Assembly (NCBI RefSeq): GCF_000003605.2
Contig: NW_003147276.1
Coordinates: 358,118-422,117, forward strand
Reading direction: 5' to 3'
Length of the DNA: 64,000 nt
Origin: Saccoglossus kowalevskii
Taxonomy: Eukaryota; Hemichordata; Enteropneusta; Harrimaniidae
A program made the position numbers and the translations under genes. Of the stretch, positions 1 to 14,100 are shown piece after piece (positions within the stretch are counted from its first letter, which is position 1; the number at the start of each line of letters is the position of its first letter). The notes beneath the pieces were generated by a model. The model did not search any database and had not been told where the DNA came from. It was given only the letters and a program-made list of their open reading frames with translations.

Positions 1-1950
1 TATTAATGACCCATATAAGCTCAGGTTTTGTTGGCAAGTCAGCTGTTTCTTCAGTGTCAGTGTCATCACCAGATTGTTTACTCACAGAAGCATCAATGAC
101 CCATGTAAGCTCAGGTTTTGTTGGCAAGTCAGCTGTTTGTTCACTGTCAGTGTCATCACCAGATAGTTTACTCTCAGAAGCATCAATGACCCATGTAAGC
201 TCAGGTTTTGTTGGCAAGTCAGCTGTTTGTTCAGTGTCAGTGTAATCACCAGTTTGTTTACTCTCAGAAGCATCAATGACCCATGTAAGCTCAGGTTGTG
301 TTGGCAAGACAGCTGTTTGTTCAGTGTCAGTGTCATCACCAGATTGTTTACTCTCAGAAGCATCAATGACCCATGTAAGCTTAGATTTTGTTGGCAAGTT
401 AGCTGTTTGTTCAGTGTCAGTGTCATCACCAGTTTGCTTACTCTCAGAAGTATCAATGACCCATGTAAGCTCAGGTTTAGTTGGCAAGTTAGCTGTTTGT
501 TCAGTGCCAGTGTCATCACCCAATTGTTTACTCGCGGACACATCAATGACCCATGTAAGTTCAGGTTTAGTTGGTATGTCACCTGTTTGTTCAGTGTCAG
601 CGTCAGTTTCATTACCAGATTGTTTACTCTCAGAAGCATCAATGATCCAAGTAGGCTCAGGTTTTGTAGGCAAGTCAGCTGTTTGTTCAGTGTCAGTGTC
701 ATCACCCAATTGTTTACTCTCAGAAGCATCAATGACACATGTAAGCTCAGGTTTTGTAGGCAAGTCAGCTGTTTGTTCAATGTCAGTGTCATCACCAGAT
801 TGTTTACTTGCGAACAAATCAATTACCCATGTAAGTTCAGGTTTAGATGGTAAGTCAGCTGTTTGTTCAGTGTCATAACCAGATGATTGTTTACTCTCAG
901 AAGCATCAATGACCCATGTAAGCTCAGGTTGTGTTGGCGAGTCAGCTGTTTGTTCAGTGTCATCAACAGATTGTTTACTCGCCGACACATCAATGACCCA
1001 TGTAAGTTCAGGTTTAGATGGTAAGTCAGCTGTTTGTTCAGTGTCAGTGTCATCACCAGATTGTTTACTCTCAGAAGCATCAATGACCCATGTAAGCTCA
1101 GGTTTTGTTGGCAAGTCAGCTGTTTGTTCAGTGTCAGTGTCATCACCAGATTGTTTACTCTCAGAAGCATCAATGACCCATGTAAGTTCAGGTTTTGTTG
1201 GCAAGTCAGCTGTTTGTTCAGTTTCAGTGTCATCACCAGATTGTTTACTCTCAGAAGTATCAATGACCCATGTAAGCTCAAGTTTTGTTGGCAAGTCAGC
1301 TGTTTGTTCAGTGTCAGTGTCATCACCAGTTTGTTTACTCTCAGAAGCATCAATGACCCATGTAAGCTCAGGTTTTGTTGGAAAGTCAGCTGTTTGTTCA
1401 GTGTCAGTGTCATCATCAGATTGTTTACTCTCAGAAGCATCAATGACCCATGTAAGCTCAGGTTTTGTTGGCAAGTCGCCTGTTAGATCAGTGTCAGTGT
1501 CATCACCAGATTGTTCACTCTTAGACACATCAATGATCCACGTAAGCTCAGGTTTTGTTGGCAAGTCTGCTGTTTGTTCAGTGTCAGGATCAATGATGGA
1601 TGCGTCATCGGCTTTTTTGCTTTCAGAGTCATCTACAATCAATGTTAATTTGGGTTTTGCAGGAATGTCAAAAGTTTGTTTACGTTCAGCATCATCAATG
1701 ACCCACATAGACTTAGGTTTAGTCAATGGGTCACTAGTTTGTTCAATTTCAGAGTTATCAATGACCCATGTAAACTTGGGTTTTGTTGGCATGTCACCAG
1801 TTTGTTCACTGTCGGCAATATCAATGACCCACGAAAGCTTAGGTTTTATTGGCAGGTCATCAGTTTGTTCAATCTCAGCATCACTGATGGTCTGCTCTTC
1901 AACATCATCAACATCACATATAGTTTGATCAATGGCCCAGGTAAATGTCT
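1..1950 (-). repeat. 90-bp coding tandem repeat, 18 regular copies plus degenerate copies
   Basis: The plus-strand anchor aatgaccca recurs at 5, 95, 185, 275, 365, 455, 545, 641, 731, 821, 908, 992, 1082, 1172, 1262, 1352, 1442 and 1532. Spacing is 90 bp except for 96, 87 and 84. Beyond 1600 the copies are older: spacing is 63 bp between anchors near 1697, 1760 and 1823, with further remnants near 1634 and 1931. Confidence 0.93.
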
Positions 1951-2187
1951 TGTATGACTCAACATCTGATGTTTTCTCAACACTATATTCTATAGAGAGT
2001 TTGTCAGATACAGATACAACGTCAAGTGATGCTAAATTAGATTGTTCAGTGACATGAGCATCCTTCCTTCGAGTAAAGTCTGTTTCCACCAGTGTGTAAT
2101 TGGACTTGGGTGGTGCAACATCACATTCACTAACCCATGATGATGATAACTTAATTGGTATCTCTGGTTCATCCTTTCTTTTTGTTT
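1..2187 (-). CDS. Exon 66 (partial): acidic 30-residue tandem repeat region
   Basis: Continuously open on the minus strand from the TTTCAAATAG acceptor to the left edge (codons on plus positions 2-4, 5-7 and so on), so at least ~728 residues. After ~85 unique residues (start ETKRKDEPEIPIKLSSSW) come repeats of the form DLPTKPELTWVID followed by ASESKQSGDDTDTEQTA. No in-frame ATG occurs in the repeats, so ATG-based calls report only shadow frames here. The three changes in unit length (96, 87, 84 nt) all keep the frame, which supports a real coding role. Probably a disordered acidic spring in the place where titin has PEVK; that placement is inference. Confidence 0.9.
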
Positions 2188-5100
2188 CTATTTGAAATAT
2201 TACAATACAGATAGATAAGACAGAAAATTGTACAGTAAGCGATAATTCTCTTTTTTTATGGAAGTGATTAGCAAGTTTTAAACATGCGCATCGTTGATTG
2301 TGACTACAATGATCTGATGAGATGGTGCACTGCATGAATAAACAGACACTGCTTTGTTTAAAACTTTTTATTTCAAGCCATACAATATGTTTAAAAATAA
2401 TGGTTGTAGAATAATCATTTTAAAATGAAGAACAAAACATGTAAAAAGATGGTGTGGATGAAATAATGTGGCAGAAAGTGGCTCATATGAAATCACTTTT
2501 GTGTAAGCAGTGTATATGCTGATGCAATGTATATTAATCTCTGCGGCATTGCAGCTTCAGTAGCAGAAAACTTCTTTCCAAGTGACTGTGCTGGTGAGCT
2601 GTGAAGATGTTTGCATCACATGCAGCAAAGTCTCACCATTACCTTCAAATGCTAGACTTGTAGTAGAAACTTCTCTATCATTAACAAAGCATGTATACTG
2701 GCCTTCATCATTAAGGTTGACATCTTTAATGACAAGCACCACTTGGCCACTTTTATCCACAACATCATATTTTTCCTTATCTGACAAATCAATTCTAGAC
2801 CCATTCTTGAACCAAATAATGCTATCAATTTCATCAGATGCACAAGAGCTTTCAATTTTTATTTCTCTCATTGTCTGACTGATCAGCTTCTCTTTTCCCT
2901 TGATGGTGATAAAAGGAGGGAACAAACTCCCAAGAGTAGATTGGTCTTTATCTTGTGGCTTTTCTGTCATAGTAACTCCATCAGCAACAATAGATCTTAA
3001 TCTTTGTGGTTGAGATTCTAAAGTAAACATTTCACAACAACATCACAATGACGAAAATAAAAAAAGAACAGTCAACACAATAGAAACAGATAACAATTAT
3101 ACTTAAATAATTGTACCTTCATCTGTTGGCATGGTAACCACTTGGGTAACTTCATTTCCAACCTTACAAGAATATGTTGATAGTTTATTTTCTTCCATAT
3201 CCTTCAATACCAAGGCAACATGGCCTTGAGACGTTGTGATAATATATTTATCAGAATTGGTAACATCAATTTCTTTGTCATCTTTGAACCAAGTGATATT
3301 GCTGACATCATCAGATGGTATATCAGTGTGCAAAATAACCTGTTTCTGCTGTTGGTCATCTAATGATGGAAATGGTCTAACTTCATCGTCCTTATGCTCT
3401 GAGTGAGTAAAACACCAGCATTATAACCCTTCAGCAGAGCAATTTGAAAGGGTTTTCTCAAATGTGTGTAATTTAGTGCAGCACGGTGAACTGAAGGATC
3501 TCTTTAAGTGATTTGAAAGGCACCGTTGAGAATTTGTGTAATGCAGTGCAGAATGGTGAATTGGAGAACCTCTTTAGGTGATTTGTGTGAATTTGTGTAA
3601 TGCAGTGCAGAATGATTTTCATCTGACTTCATACTCATCAGATACAAGAATACTAAACTTCAGCTTAACATCACTCTTTAATTTGGAAGGCATAGCTATC
3701 AGACTTTCCCTCACTATGCCATGAAGTGGCTCTGGGAGAATAGGGTCAAATTCTTTTACTATACCAAGGTTGCAAAAGAGAAATTTGCATTAAGTGCTTG
3801 GCCAACTTTTCTCAACTCTGAAGTGAATTAAAAGTATGGTAGTGTGAAGGAAAGTGTGCAGTAATGATGTGTGAAATTGTGACAGAGATGCTAAAAAGTA
3901 CAGCAACATTTGTGTGTAAGTTGCACATCCTGGTGCTCAGTGAGAAAATGTACTTCAATAAACAGTATGTACAGCAATGTGAGGTGATCGGGCATGAAGT
4001 TGTGCAAGAGATTTCTTGAAGATTTGTATGTAAGTAATACCATAGTGATGCGTGCTGACATCCAGTGTGGTGATCAAGACTGCTTCAGGAATGATGGTTG
4101 CTCCTTAGGTGCTAGATAATTAGTAAAGTATCTCAGAAGATTAGGGAGTGATAAACGTATCACAATGCATCTGAAGTACCGGTGCTATGAAAGAATATTC
4201 ATACTACTAAGTGCTGATGATCCAGTGTGGATGATGATGAAAACTGGATGCAGAGTTTTACCTTCTATCACAAAACTGCCAACAGACTTCTTATTACCAA
4301 CTTGACAAGAATATGTAGATTCATCCTTTCCATCTAAGTAATTGATGACCAGAACAGGCTTTCCATCTTCTATCATTGCTTTGTAATTTGTAGCAATATT
4401 TATATTGAGTTCCTTATCATCCTTGAACCACTTCACCATGTCAGGATTATCCACAGGAATATTACACACAACTTTCCCTAATAACTGTTCCTGCCCAGAT
4501 GGGTCTTTAAGTATGTGTTTAGTACATAAAAGACGTGAATCGTCAGCTTCTGTAAGTGCAATTCAAGCCTCCTCAAGATTAACTGAGAGTACACAGTACC
4601 TGTTAACCAATCTTACATTCTATATACAGTATAAAGGCAATTGAACTGGGATCATATGATCTCAAATTAGAAATTTATTGACGAGAAGAGTACATGCCGT
4701 TCTTCACCTAACTTTAACTCCACTTGACACACAAGAACACTTACCTGATACAAAAAGTCCAGCTGTACTTGTGCTTGAACCAACAGAAACAGTGTAGTCA
4801 CCTTCGTCTTCAAAGCTCACATCATGAATGATCAACGAGACTTTACGTTTGGCTTTTAGCATTTCATACTTGTCTCCAGGAAGCAATTGTTCATCATCTT
4901 TGCTCCACGAGATGTCATCATCAGAAACATCTTGGTTAATTTCACAATCTAGCCTTGCAGTTTGGTTTTCTTCAACGTCAGTGTCTTTTAGTTTGTACAA
5001 GAATTTGACAGGAGCTGAAAATGCAATAATCATTCTGTCTAAGAGTTTATACTAAAATAGTAGGGGGTAATATCCCATGCTGAGTGATTTGGTGTTGAAA

Positions 5101-8100
5101 AATCCTGAATGAGGAAGTGTAGTGATACAAGATGCAGGAGAAGGTATACTGTAAGTAGGAGCTGCAAAAAAATTAGAAGATCAATACATATAGATGTCAT
5201 TAGAGTTGGACATCACTTATTGTGTGTTTATAGATAATCTAGAATGGAGGTAATAATGATTGTTAGACATGATAAGCATAAAAACTTATTTATCATAGCA
5301 GTTTGAATGTAGTGTGAACACATTCACTACAAACAAAACTAGGAGCTAAGTCCAAACAATATTTGTGCAGATAATGTAATATAGGTTATGATATTCACTA
5401 CCACAGCATTTTACTTTATCTTACCTTATCTAATGATTCACAATTATTACATTAAACCACACATGTGATTAACCCATGCGTCTTTACAACTAACCCATGC
5501 CTACCTTCTGCCTCTTGTTTATCATCCTCTTTTTCCTGTATATCAATGGCAGCCACCAAGACAGGCTCAGCAATTACCTTCTGTTTTGTTGATTCACTTT
5601 CAATTTCCCAAATTTCTGATTTTAAATCAAGTTAGATATAAATACCCATACTATACATACCTTGTTCATGCAAATATCCCAAATCACAGGCATTAGATAT
5701 ACAGTATGATATTACGTTTTTTTAACACACATTTAATTATATCTATGTCAACTAATTAATCTATTATGACATGTATTTTGGTAAATTGCCCAAGAATTGC
5801 GGAAACCACAAAATTCAACTCTAACATAAAAAACCTTATAATCTAGAAAACCACACTTTTAATTTTTTTTTACATTTTTATATACAATTTATTTATCTAT
5901 TCACTAATTCAAGGCATTTAAATTTAATTTATTCACACTTTTGAAGGCATCTTCACTTAGAACCCAGTAATTGTAGTTGTCAACTTTGCATGCATTAGTA
6001 ACACAGTATATTTCTTGAACCTTTATACTATACTTCACGACATGCTTCAGAACCAACACAAAAAAAAATTTCATTTAGCAAGAAAGAAATCTTCACACAC
6101 TTTCGTTTTCACAATTTACAGATTATTTATAAAGCTCTTATTTGACTCCAACCTTTTATGACAGGTTCACATACTGCAGGTTTTAATTCAACATCAACAG
6201 AACCTGGAGTAAGACTTTTAACTTCGAGGGAATCTTCATACAGAGCCTCAACTTGACTTGGTTCTAAATTAATTTGACGTTTGATATAATATGTATTTTG
6301 ATTAATGATGGATTGACTTTGCATTCAGAATAACACAGTATTAAACTAAAACTTCAAGGAACAGTTATCAAATAATATTCATATAGACACCAACATCAAA
6401 CATTTACTAGTAAATAAATTAACCCCAAAATTATATTTTCATATAATCATGCTAATTGTTTCTCAATCTAATTTAAATAATAGTTATTTATTAAATTATT
6501 ATGGAAATTACTATCAAAAATAAAAATGAAATATTGTACAAAAGTTTTTATTAAAACAATAATCCAATTTAACATGATATTTTAATCTGGCTCATTAGTA
6601 GATTTATATATTAAACTTAATAAATGATTTTAAGAATTATTTTATCCTTTATCTACTTATAATTATTATTTAGCAAGATACCATCATTTTTATTGCTAGA
6701 CTTACCTTGTACTACCACGTGAGATGAAATCTCAGATTCTGTCCTGGGACTATTTTTTTCTAATGACTCAGTTAAAGCTAAACTACACTCTTCATCATCC
6801 ATCAGTTTCATCTCAATCTCCCCGTCAACCACCTTATCATCATTATCTACAGTTTTTTGAAACGTTGACTTTTGTTTATCAGCAACATCATCATCTAAAT
6901 GTTCTTGGGGAGATAGTATAATTTCTTTTTCTTTTTTTTCTCTCAGTACAGGAGGCAATTCTGTTGTGACACATTGCAATTTGACAATCAATAATTATTT
7001 ATAGTCAACTAAAATTATAAAAGCCACGATTTAGAAAAACATAGTGGATTTGACATTAAATTAATATTTTATTTTACTGCTTAAATTACCCACACAATTT
7101 GCTACAAATAATTAAACCCAATTCACTGTGCATTACTTTTTAAAATTACTATTTAACATTGCTGTTGATTCTCATAATCCAGCATACCTGTTATATTAAC
7201 CCTTTTTAACCTTTTCACCACCAGTTCCCTCTTCTTGTCATCACAAATTCACAAATAGTCAGGTTTGTAGTCTGCACTTTCCTTCAGAAGACTGGGACAA
7301 AAAAAGCCTAAATTTGTTGACTAAAAACTGAACACTGACTCAAATTTTTTCTGTTGGCTCCAAAATTAGGATTTATTTCCAAAAATATTGAAGCAAATAA
7401 GAAAAAAAGTGCAGAAAAACTTGGGCAAGGAAGCCTGGAGACGAAAAGGTTAGGTAATGTATAGTGAATGATCAGGAGTGAGTTACAATCTTGCTCATGA
7501 TATTCACAAACACATTTTACTATTTACATACACACACACTTAATATTAGGATTCTGGTTAGTGAAAGCCAACAAGTAGAATATCAAAGCAGTGTGTGGAT
7601 TTACCTGATACACATCTCATTATTTATATTATGTGACTTATACAAACCTTCAACGCTGCAACATTATACTGTACCCATGCAATAAATAACTTCACACAAT
7701 TTTACTAAATATCATCTACAGACCCAGTCAAAAGTCTGGCAAAAAAAAAAGATTTTCCAGGGCATAACTCATTGCTAAATTTGCTAAATCTGTGCACAGC
7801 AAACAAGTTTTGCATAACAGTCAGATTACCTATGGTAGCCTCCTCTAGGCTTGTGACTGGTGCACAAACCACTGTCACTTCTTCAATTTCTGGTATAGGC
7901 TGAACTTTGTCTATAAAGTTTAAGACCATATGGATAATAAATAAAATTGTTATACTACCTTATTTGTGCAGTGTGCAAGTGCACTACATGCAATGCATGT
8001 CTTAATGCTAGCGACCAAGTGGCAGGTCAGAATCCACACAAGGAAGGTGTTTTCCCCATGGAGAGGGGAATGGAGAGAAGGAAGGATCATGGTGACTCCA

Positions 8101-11100
8101 AATAAACAGCAATTGTGAAGGATTGTATAAGGAATGGAAGCATGCACCAAGCATGATATCAAATAATCAATAAAATAATGTAATAAAATAATAAAAAATC
8201 CTGCTTTGCACAAGCAATATATCATATACATGCAATCTCATATGCAGACTTTCCCACACCTTTGGCAGTAGCAGCAGAGTTGCTTATTTTGTTGAACCTT
8301 GTCTGGAATTCAGTTCCATTTCTAAATCCTATTGAGCGAAAACCCAAGTTAATAACTCACCCAAATCAGGCTCAAAGGCAGCAGTAACCTTTTCTGAGTG
8401 TTCAGGTAGATTTGCTGAATCAAGTTCACTGGCTATGGCAGCCAGAAATAACTGTTCAGAATCAGGCATATTTTCAATGTTAATATCTGCATTTGATGGC
8501 TGAAGCAATTTTGATGAAGCATCGGCCTGGTTTTCCAGTTCAATTGCTGATTTACTGCGGGTGGATTCCATGGGTGCAAAAAGCTTTTCTATGAAATCAA
8601 CATGCAAAAACATAATAAAAACATGCACAACATGCAAGAACAAAGTAGGCATGCAAAGCCACGTAAAAAATATTAAAATAAAAAAGAAATAAAATCAGCA
8701 TATGACATAAATAGCATAATGATGCTGCTATTTGGGCAGCAATTTATTTTTTTTGGAAGGGAAGGGGGGTCAATGCTTGTCACCATCTCACCTTCAACAA
8801 AGAGTTCGGCAGTGGTACTAGTATCACCGACCACACATGTATATTCTGCCTCGTCTTTGACAGTGGCGCTCTTTAGACACAAAGATCGACGTCTACCAGA
8901 TGATTTAAATTCATATTTGTCATCATCTGGTTTAATCTCAACACCATCCTTTAACCAAGACACCTCAGCTTTTTCATCTGAGACTTCACAGGTGAGTTCA
9001 ACAGCTTCATTTTCAACGACTTCAACATCCTCTAAATCTTTCACAAAGTTATACACGACTACATAGTATAGAAATACATACAATACAATGTCACACTCAG
9101 TCTCCAATCGTTTTACATGCATACACTTGTGCAATCTGAGGAAACAATGCAATTTGTACCATTCTTTATGTATGGTTATTATATTATACCAGAGGTACAT
9201 TACTTGGGGTTTGCAACTACGGTGTCATGATACCAAGATCCCATTTCAATCTCGCTCTCGCATAAGCGTTCCAACTCAGAAAGATGCAAATGTGCATGCC
9301 CGAGGTAACTAGGATACTGGAATGTCCAGGTGGATCAAAATAGTTGCTCACGATATGACGGATTACGATAACTATATTTTCTGTATGTATTATATTTTTT
9401 CACTATGAATGTGGTAATACATGTTTTATTGATTATTAAAAACCGCCTAATTCATGTCAGAAGGTCGTAGCATCAGTCTCGCTATCTACGAGATGAGACT
9501 TGAATGGGATCTTGACATGATGTCACCATACAGTAATATGTGCGTTGCAAACCCCAAGTAATGTACCTCTGATTATACATACAATGTCCCTAAATAGAAG
9601 AATAGTATTTCTTAAATATTCTATTAAAAAATTTTGGTCAGCACTCTGGAACCATAAATATTAAACTAGTATTGTAGTAAAAGGTCTTACAGACTTACCA
9701 GACATTTTTTTAACTCTTTTTTTTTAATTAATTAATTTTAATTAATTAATGTTGGTACAAACCACATTATACTCCTGCAACACACTCACTGTGAAATTCA
9801 CCTTAAGGCCATGCTTACGCAAACTACGCTTATCTTTTCTACTGTCCACAAGTTATCTGTTGCTCTTTATTCTTGTTTGAATGTTGATGTGATTATAAAA
9901 GAAATTGATAATTATTTAACGATTAGTTCCACTTTGTCAACATCATATACATGTGTACTGACAAAAATGTACTGAGTAATTTAATGGACAAGTATGGCCA
10001 ATAGCACCTGTGATTATATAATGTGATTTTCAAAAAGAACAGACACCTGTAGGCAATTGAGAACACTACCACACACATTGTATTTGTTAACCTACAACTA
10101 AAGTTGTCAAATACAATAAGCAAAAGACAGGATTATTTCTCTAGAAGTAGATGTGCAAAGTGTAAAAGCACTGACTGGCAATGACTACAATTAAAACACA
10201 AGTGAGCATGCCCTGTGATGATTCACCTGTACCAGTGAACCTCTTACTAAGAGAAATTGATGCATCAAGAAATCACACAACACATCAACACACATTCCCA
10301 TGCTCTCATAGTGTAGATACATTTGTGCAGGAAACTTGTGCACATGCCCATTTAATGGCACACATTCTGCTGACATTTGAGGCACTGTGAGCATGTGAAA
10401 AAATATCTAAGTTAAACATGTGTCTACATCACACTCTCACAAAACCAGAATAAAATGTATGTTTAACTACTTGTAGTTATGAAGTAGAAATATGACAATG
10501 CATGTGAGTGTGGTGATTGAATTATAAATGTTTTTCAAATCGTGGTAGCACATTGACAGCACATTGGTGGTGAGTCCTGGGTTAACAGCCATGCTGCCGG
10601 ATCAAGTTGTACCTAATTCCATGAAAGATTGTGTGGTCTTATATGATTGTGAGTGCAGTACATATAACTGTGAGTGCATCACATATAACTGTGAGTGCAT
10701 CACATGTGACAGTGAGTGCATCACATGTGACAGTGAGTGCTACGTGTCCGACAATAAAACAGTGTTTTTATAGGTGCTTTGCTAGAAAATGTGTGGTGCA
10801 ACGTTGATGCATGCCAGATGCTATCTTTACCTTCTTCCGTTTTTACTGCTACTGTCAACTGTGGGGCTGCAGAAACTGTCTCAATTTCAGCTTTGGTGGG
10901 GAGAAAAATGAAAAAGCATGTAGTACCACACTAAAACATTTAGTAACATTGCATGTATACATTACATTGCACATTATATTATTTTAATAGGACTCCACTA
11001 TGGCCATCATTAAGTGTCAATGAAATTTAAAATCGCAAACATGGAAGGGCTTTATAAGTAAAATTGTTTCATCTTCATAAGGCAAAAAAAAACTGATGTT

Positions 11101-14100
11101 GCCCTCAAATCAGAAAATTGAGAAATTAGGTCGGTCAGTCAGTCATTTTTTTTTTTTTCAAACTTGTGAAAACTAAGGGTATCGTAAATAGCCGAGGTAT
11201 ACGGAAATCAATCAAACGCATGCTAGATATTAAACACAAAAATCAAAGTGTTTCTTTCAGTCCTTTGTATTTAAATACAGATCAACTGGAGGTTCAAAGT
11301 TGCCACTTATCCCACCGGGGACCCGGGGGATCAAACAACAGTCCGGGATCGTAAACTTTTAAAGGAAACACTTTTTACAGCTTAAAATGGTGAGCTTTTA
11401 ATATTTGGGCCTATTAAAAAAAAAAACGTGATTCATATTTTTCGGTCGGTCGCTGAGAGCAACAAAACTATTTTTTTTTTGCCTAACAGTATAATTAAAC
11501 ACATAGCTAGTGAGAAATCCACAAATTAAAGATAAATATTCTCTCAAATTACCTTTTACAACTTCAACTTCAGGTTCAACAATTGGTTTAATTTCTTCTT
11601 CTATCTTCTTCTTTTTCATCATTTCTATATGCTGTAGAATGACTCTAAAATCATGGATGCCATGTTTTCTCAGAACCAGTTCATAGTCCTTCACAGGTAC
11701 TCCAGCTAGAAGTTCTTCAATATCAATATCTTCAGGTTTTGTTTCAACCTTCACCTGAGATGGTCTCCTAGTAAAATAACAATTTTTAACATTTGATTAT
11801 GTTTCAGAATGAGATATGGTTGGGGCCACAAGTGGAGCAGGACATGCTCACCTTCTTTGTTGCATACTTATCCATTCATTCACTGGTTTGACTGTTTTAT
11901 AAATATTTTATGTCTATTGGTTGTAATTGTTTTGTGTTTCTATTTTCCCATAGCAACTTTTGAGTACTGTAAAATACTTTATTTTCACTTGGAATTAATT
12001 TTCGCTAATTTTGCTGAAGGAATGATTCAGTGAAAATAAAATCCAGTTAATATACCATTTTTTCTGTATTTTACAATCAACTCGTCAAAAATCTGTGAAA
12101 ATAAATTCCATACAAAACATCCAAAATATCTTTTCAGCAAAAATTAATTCCAGCTAAAATAAAGTATTTTACAGTATGTTAATTCTATTTTAGAAGAACT
12201 GAGCAAGAAATCGGAGAGTGAACAGAATATAGTGACTGTGGAAAGGAAATAGGATGGCCTAAAAACAGAAGACAAAAAAATTATATCCTATTTCTACTTT
12301 CCAATAGTATGCAAAACTCCAAAATGACACTCAACTCAATGTTTCACTTTGACTTCAATTAAACTAGATTAGTTTTTAATGAATTTGAGTTGACACAGTT
12401 ATTATCAATGATTTCCATTAAAGTTTTTTAGACAAATATTCACTTGCACTTATGCAAACATGTAATTACCGGTACATACATGAATCATAACATCACAAAG
12501 GTTTCTAGCAACATCAAATTACATGTACCTCTTCAACTTCTTCATAAACTGTGGTTCTTCAGCTGGTTTCTCCTGCACCATCAATGACACAGGGACTTTC
12601 TGCTCACCCATCTCATTGACAGCTTTGACAGTGTATTTGCCAGCATCTTTAATTGTTGTTTTATTAATTATCATTGTATGCTCTTCAGTTTCTTCATTGT
12701 ATGTTATTGTGTATTCATCACATTCTGTGCACTGCTTCCATCCTTTAGACCATGATATTACAGGTGTCGGATAACCACCAACTTTACAACGGAATTCAGC
12801 AGGAGAATCTGTCAAATGATTTGATATTAAATAAATCATGGCCCATCAGTGTGCATGATTTTTTAGGGATCTTGAGTCAAAAATCAAGTTGGGTAATAAT
12901 GTTGACTGATGAAGAAAAAATCAAGACAATGTGTGGCTGTAGGTAACTGTGACGGAGCCCAAAAAATGTTGTAGCTGCTTCTTCATATTCACATTTGTAT
13001 GGGAAATGTTAATTTTACGTTAACCAAATTGTATTATATTTATTTTCAAAGTATATAAGACTTACCTTCGACAACATCTGCAAATTTCGGTTTTTCTATG
13101 AAGAATGGAGCAATTTTAGCAGCTGGAAGAGAAAGGGATCATTTACATCAAATTTAAAATGTTATCTCTGTGAGGCAGATTGAGCTCACATCATAAAATA
13201 TCAATAACAAATAAAGATGTAAAAAACACCACAAATTGCTTGAATTTGCAAATTTGAGAGCAATGACGAATATTTATAGCAGTGAATGAGGTTCCTACAC
13301 ACAGCTAAAGGCACCTTTTCTTTGGAATGCCCTATTTTGCATAATTTTTCCAAAAATATAGACTAAAATTAGCGAGTAATTTTGTGAAAGGTGACATAAG
13401 TTTAATTAGACAATCAAAAGATTAATAAACAAATTGAGGAAATTATCTAGCCACAAATTCAACAGTTCATCTTACGTTCAACGTCTAACGTGGCTGTCGA
13501 TTTCTGGTCCTGGAGCATGACAGAGTACTCTGCCTTATCATCAAATGCCAGATCACTGATCACAAGCTTTCTTATCTTTCCTTGTGATACTGAGGTATAT
13601 TTTGTTTCATCCAATGTAATTGGTTCACCATTTTTCAACCATGTGACTTTAGCTCTTTGGTCAGACACTTGACATTGGAATGTCCCAGTCTGTTTTTCTT
13701 CTGCACTTGCATCATGAAGTCCTTTAGATATCTCAAATGGTGGTACTAAAAATAACAAGTATTATACATAAATCATAAAATACAGTATGCCATAATAATC
13801 ACACTCCTACCTTCAATTGCAAGTTCTCTATAAAATGATGCAAAATTCCTAAGATAGTGTCAACATATAACAATGTGAGGTGAAAAAGTTCCAAATACTT
13901 ATTAGGGAGACTGTCTTCAGCTTTGATTTAAAGCACCACAGTCATGTCATGTTCAACAGTGGTCCCAATGCATATGATGCATTTAAAAAAACACTGTTAA
14001 CAAAAAATGTGAAAGCCTGCTGCCTGATAAATGTAACTCTTTAAAATATCAATTGTAAAAAATAAGCTTCTTCTTGAGGACATTAAACAAGATCATGATA

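Larger units (their letters stand above)
9059..10830. other. Intron 55/56
   Basis: 1772 bp holding the hAT-like element (9190-9571) and a 21-bp tandem repeat (10649-10745). I find no further exon. Confidence 0.6.

Noticed and set aside
6-1957. Several long plus- and minus-frame ORFs over the 90-bp repeats (for example 909-1928 plus)
   Set aside because: They are shadows of a stop-poor repeat with a period divisible by three. The minus frame without ATG is open for the full exon, is joined by a phase-correct acceptor, and reads an acidic Trp-bearing repeat that fits the gene.
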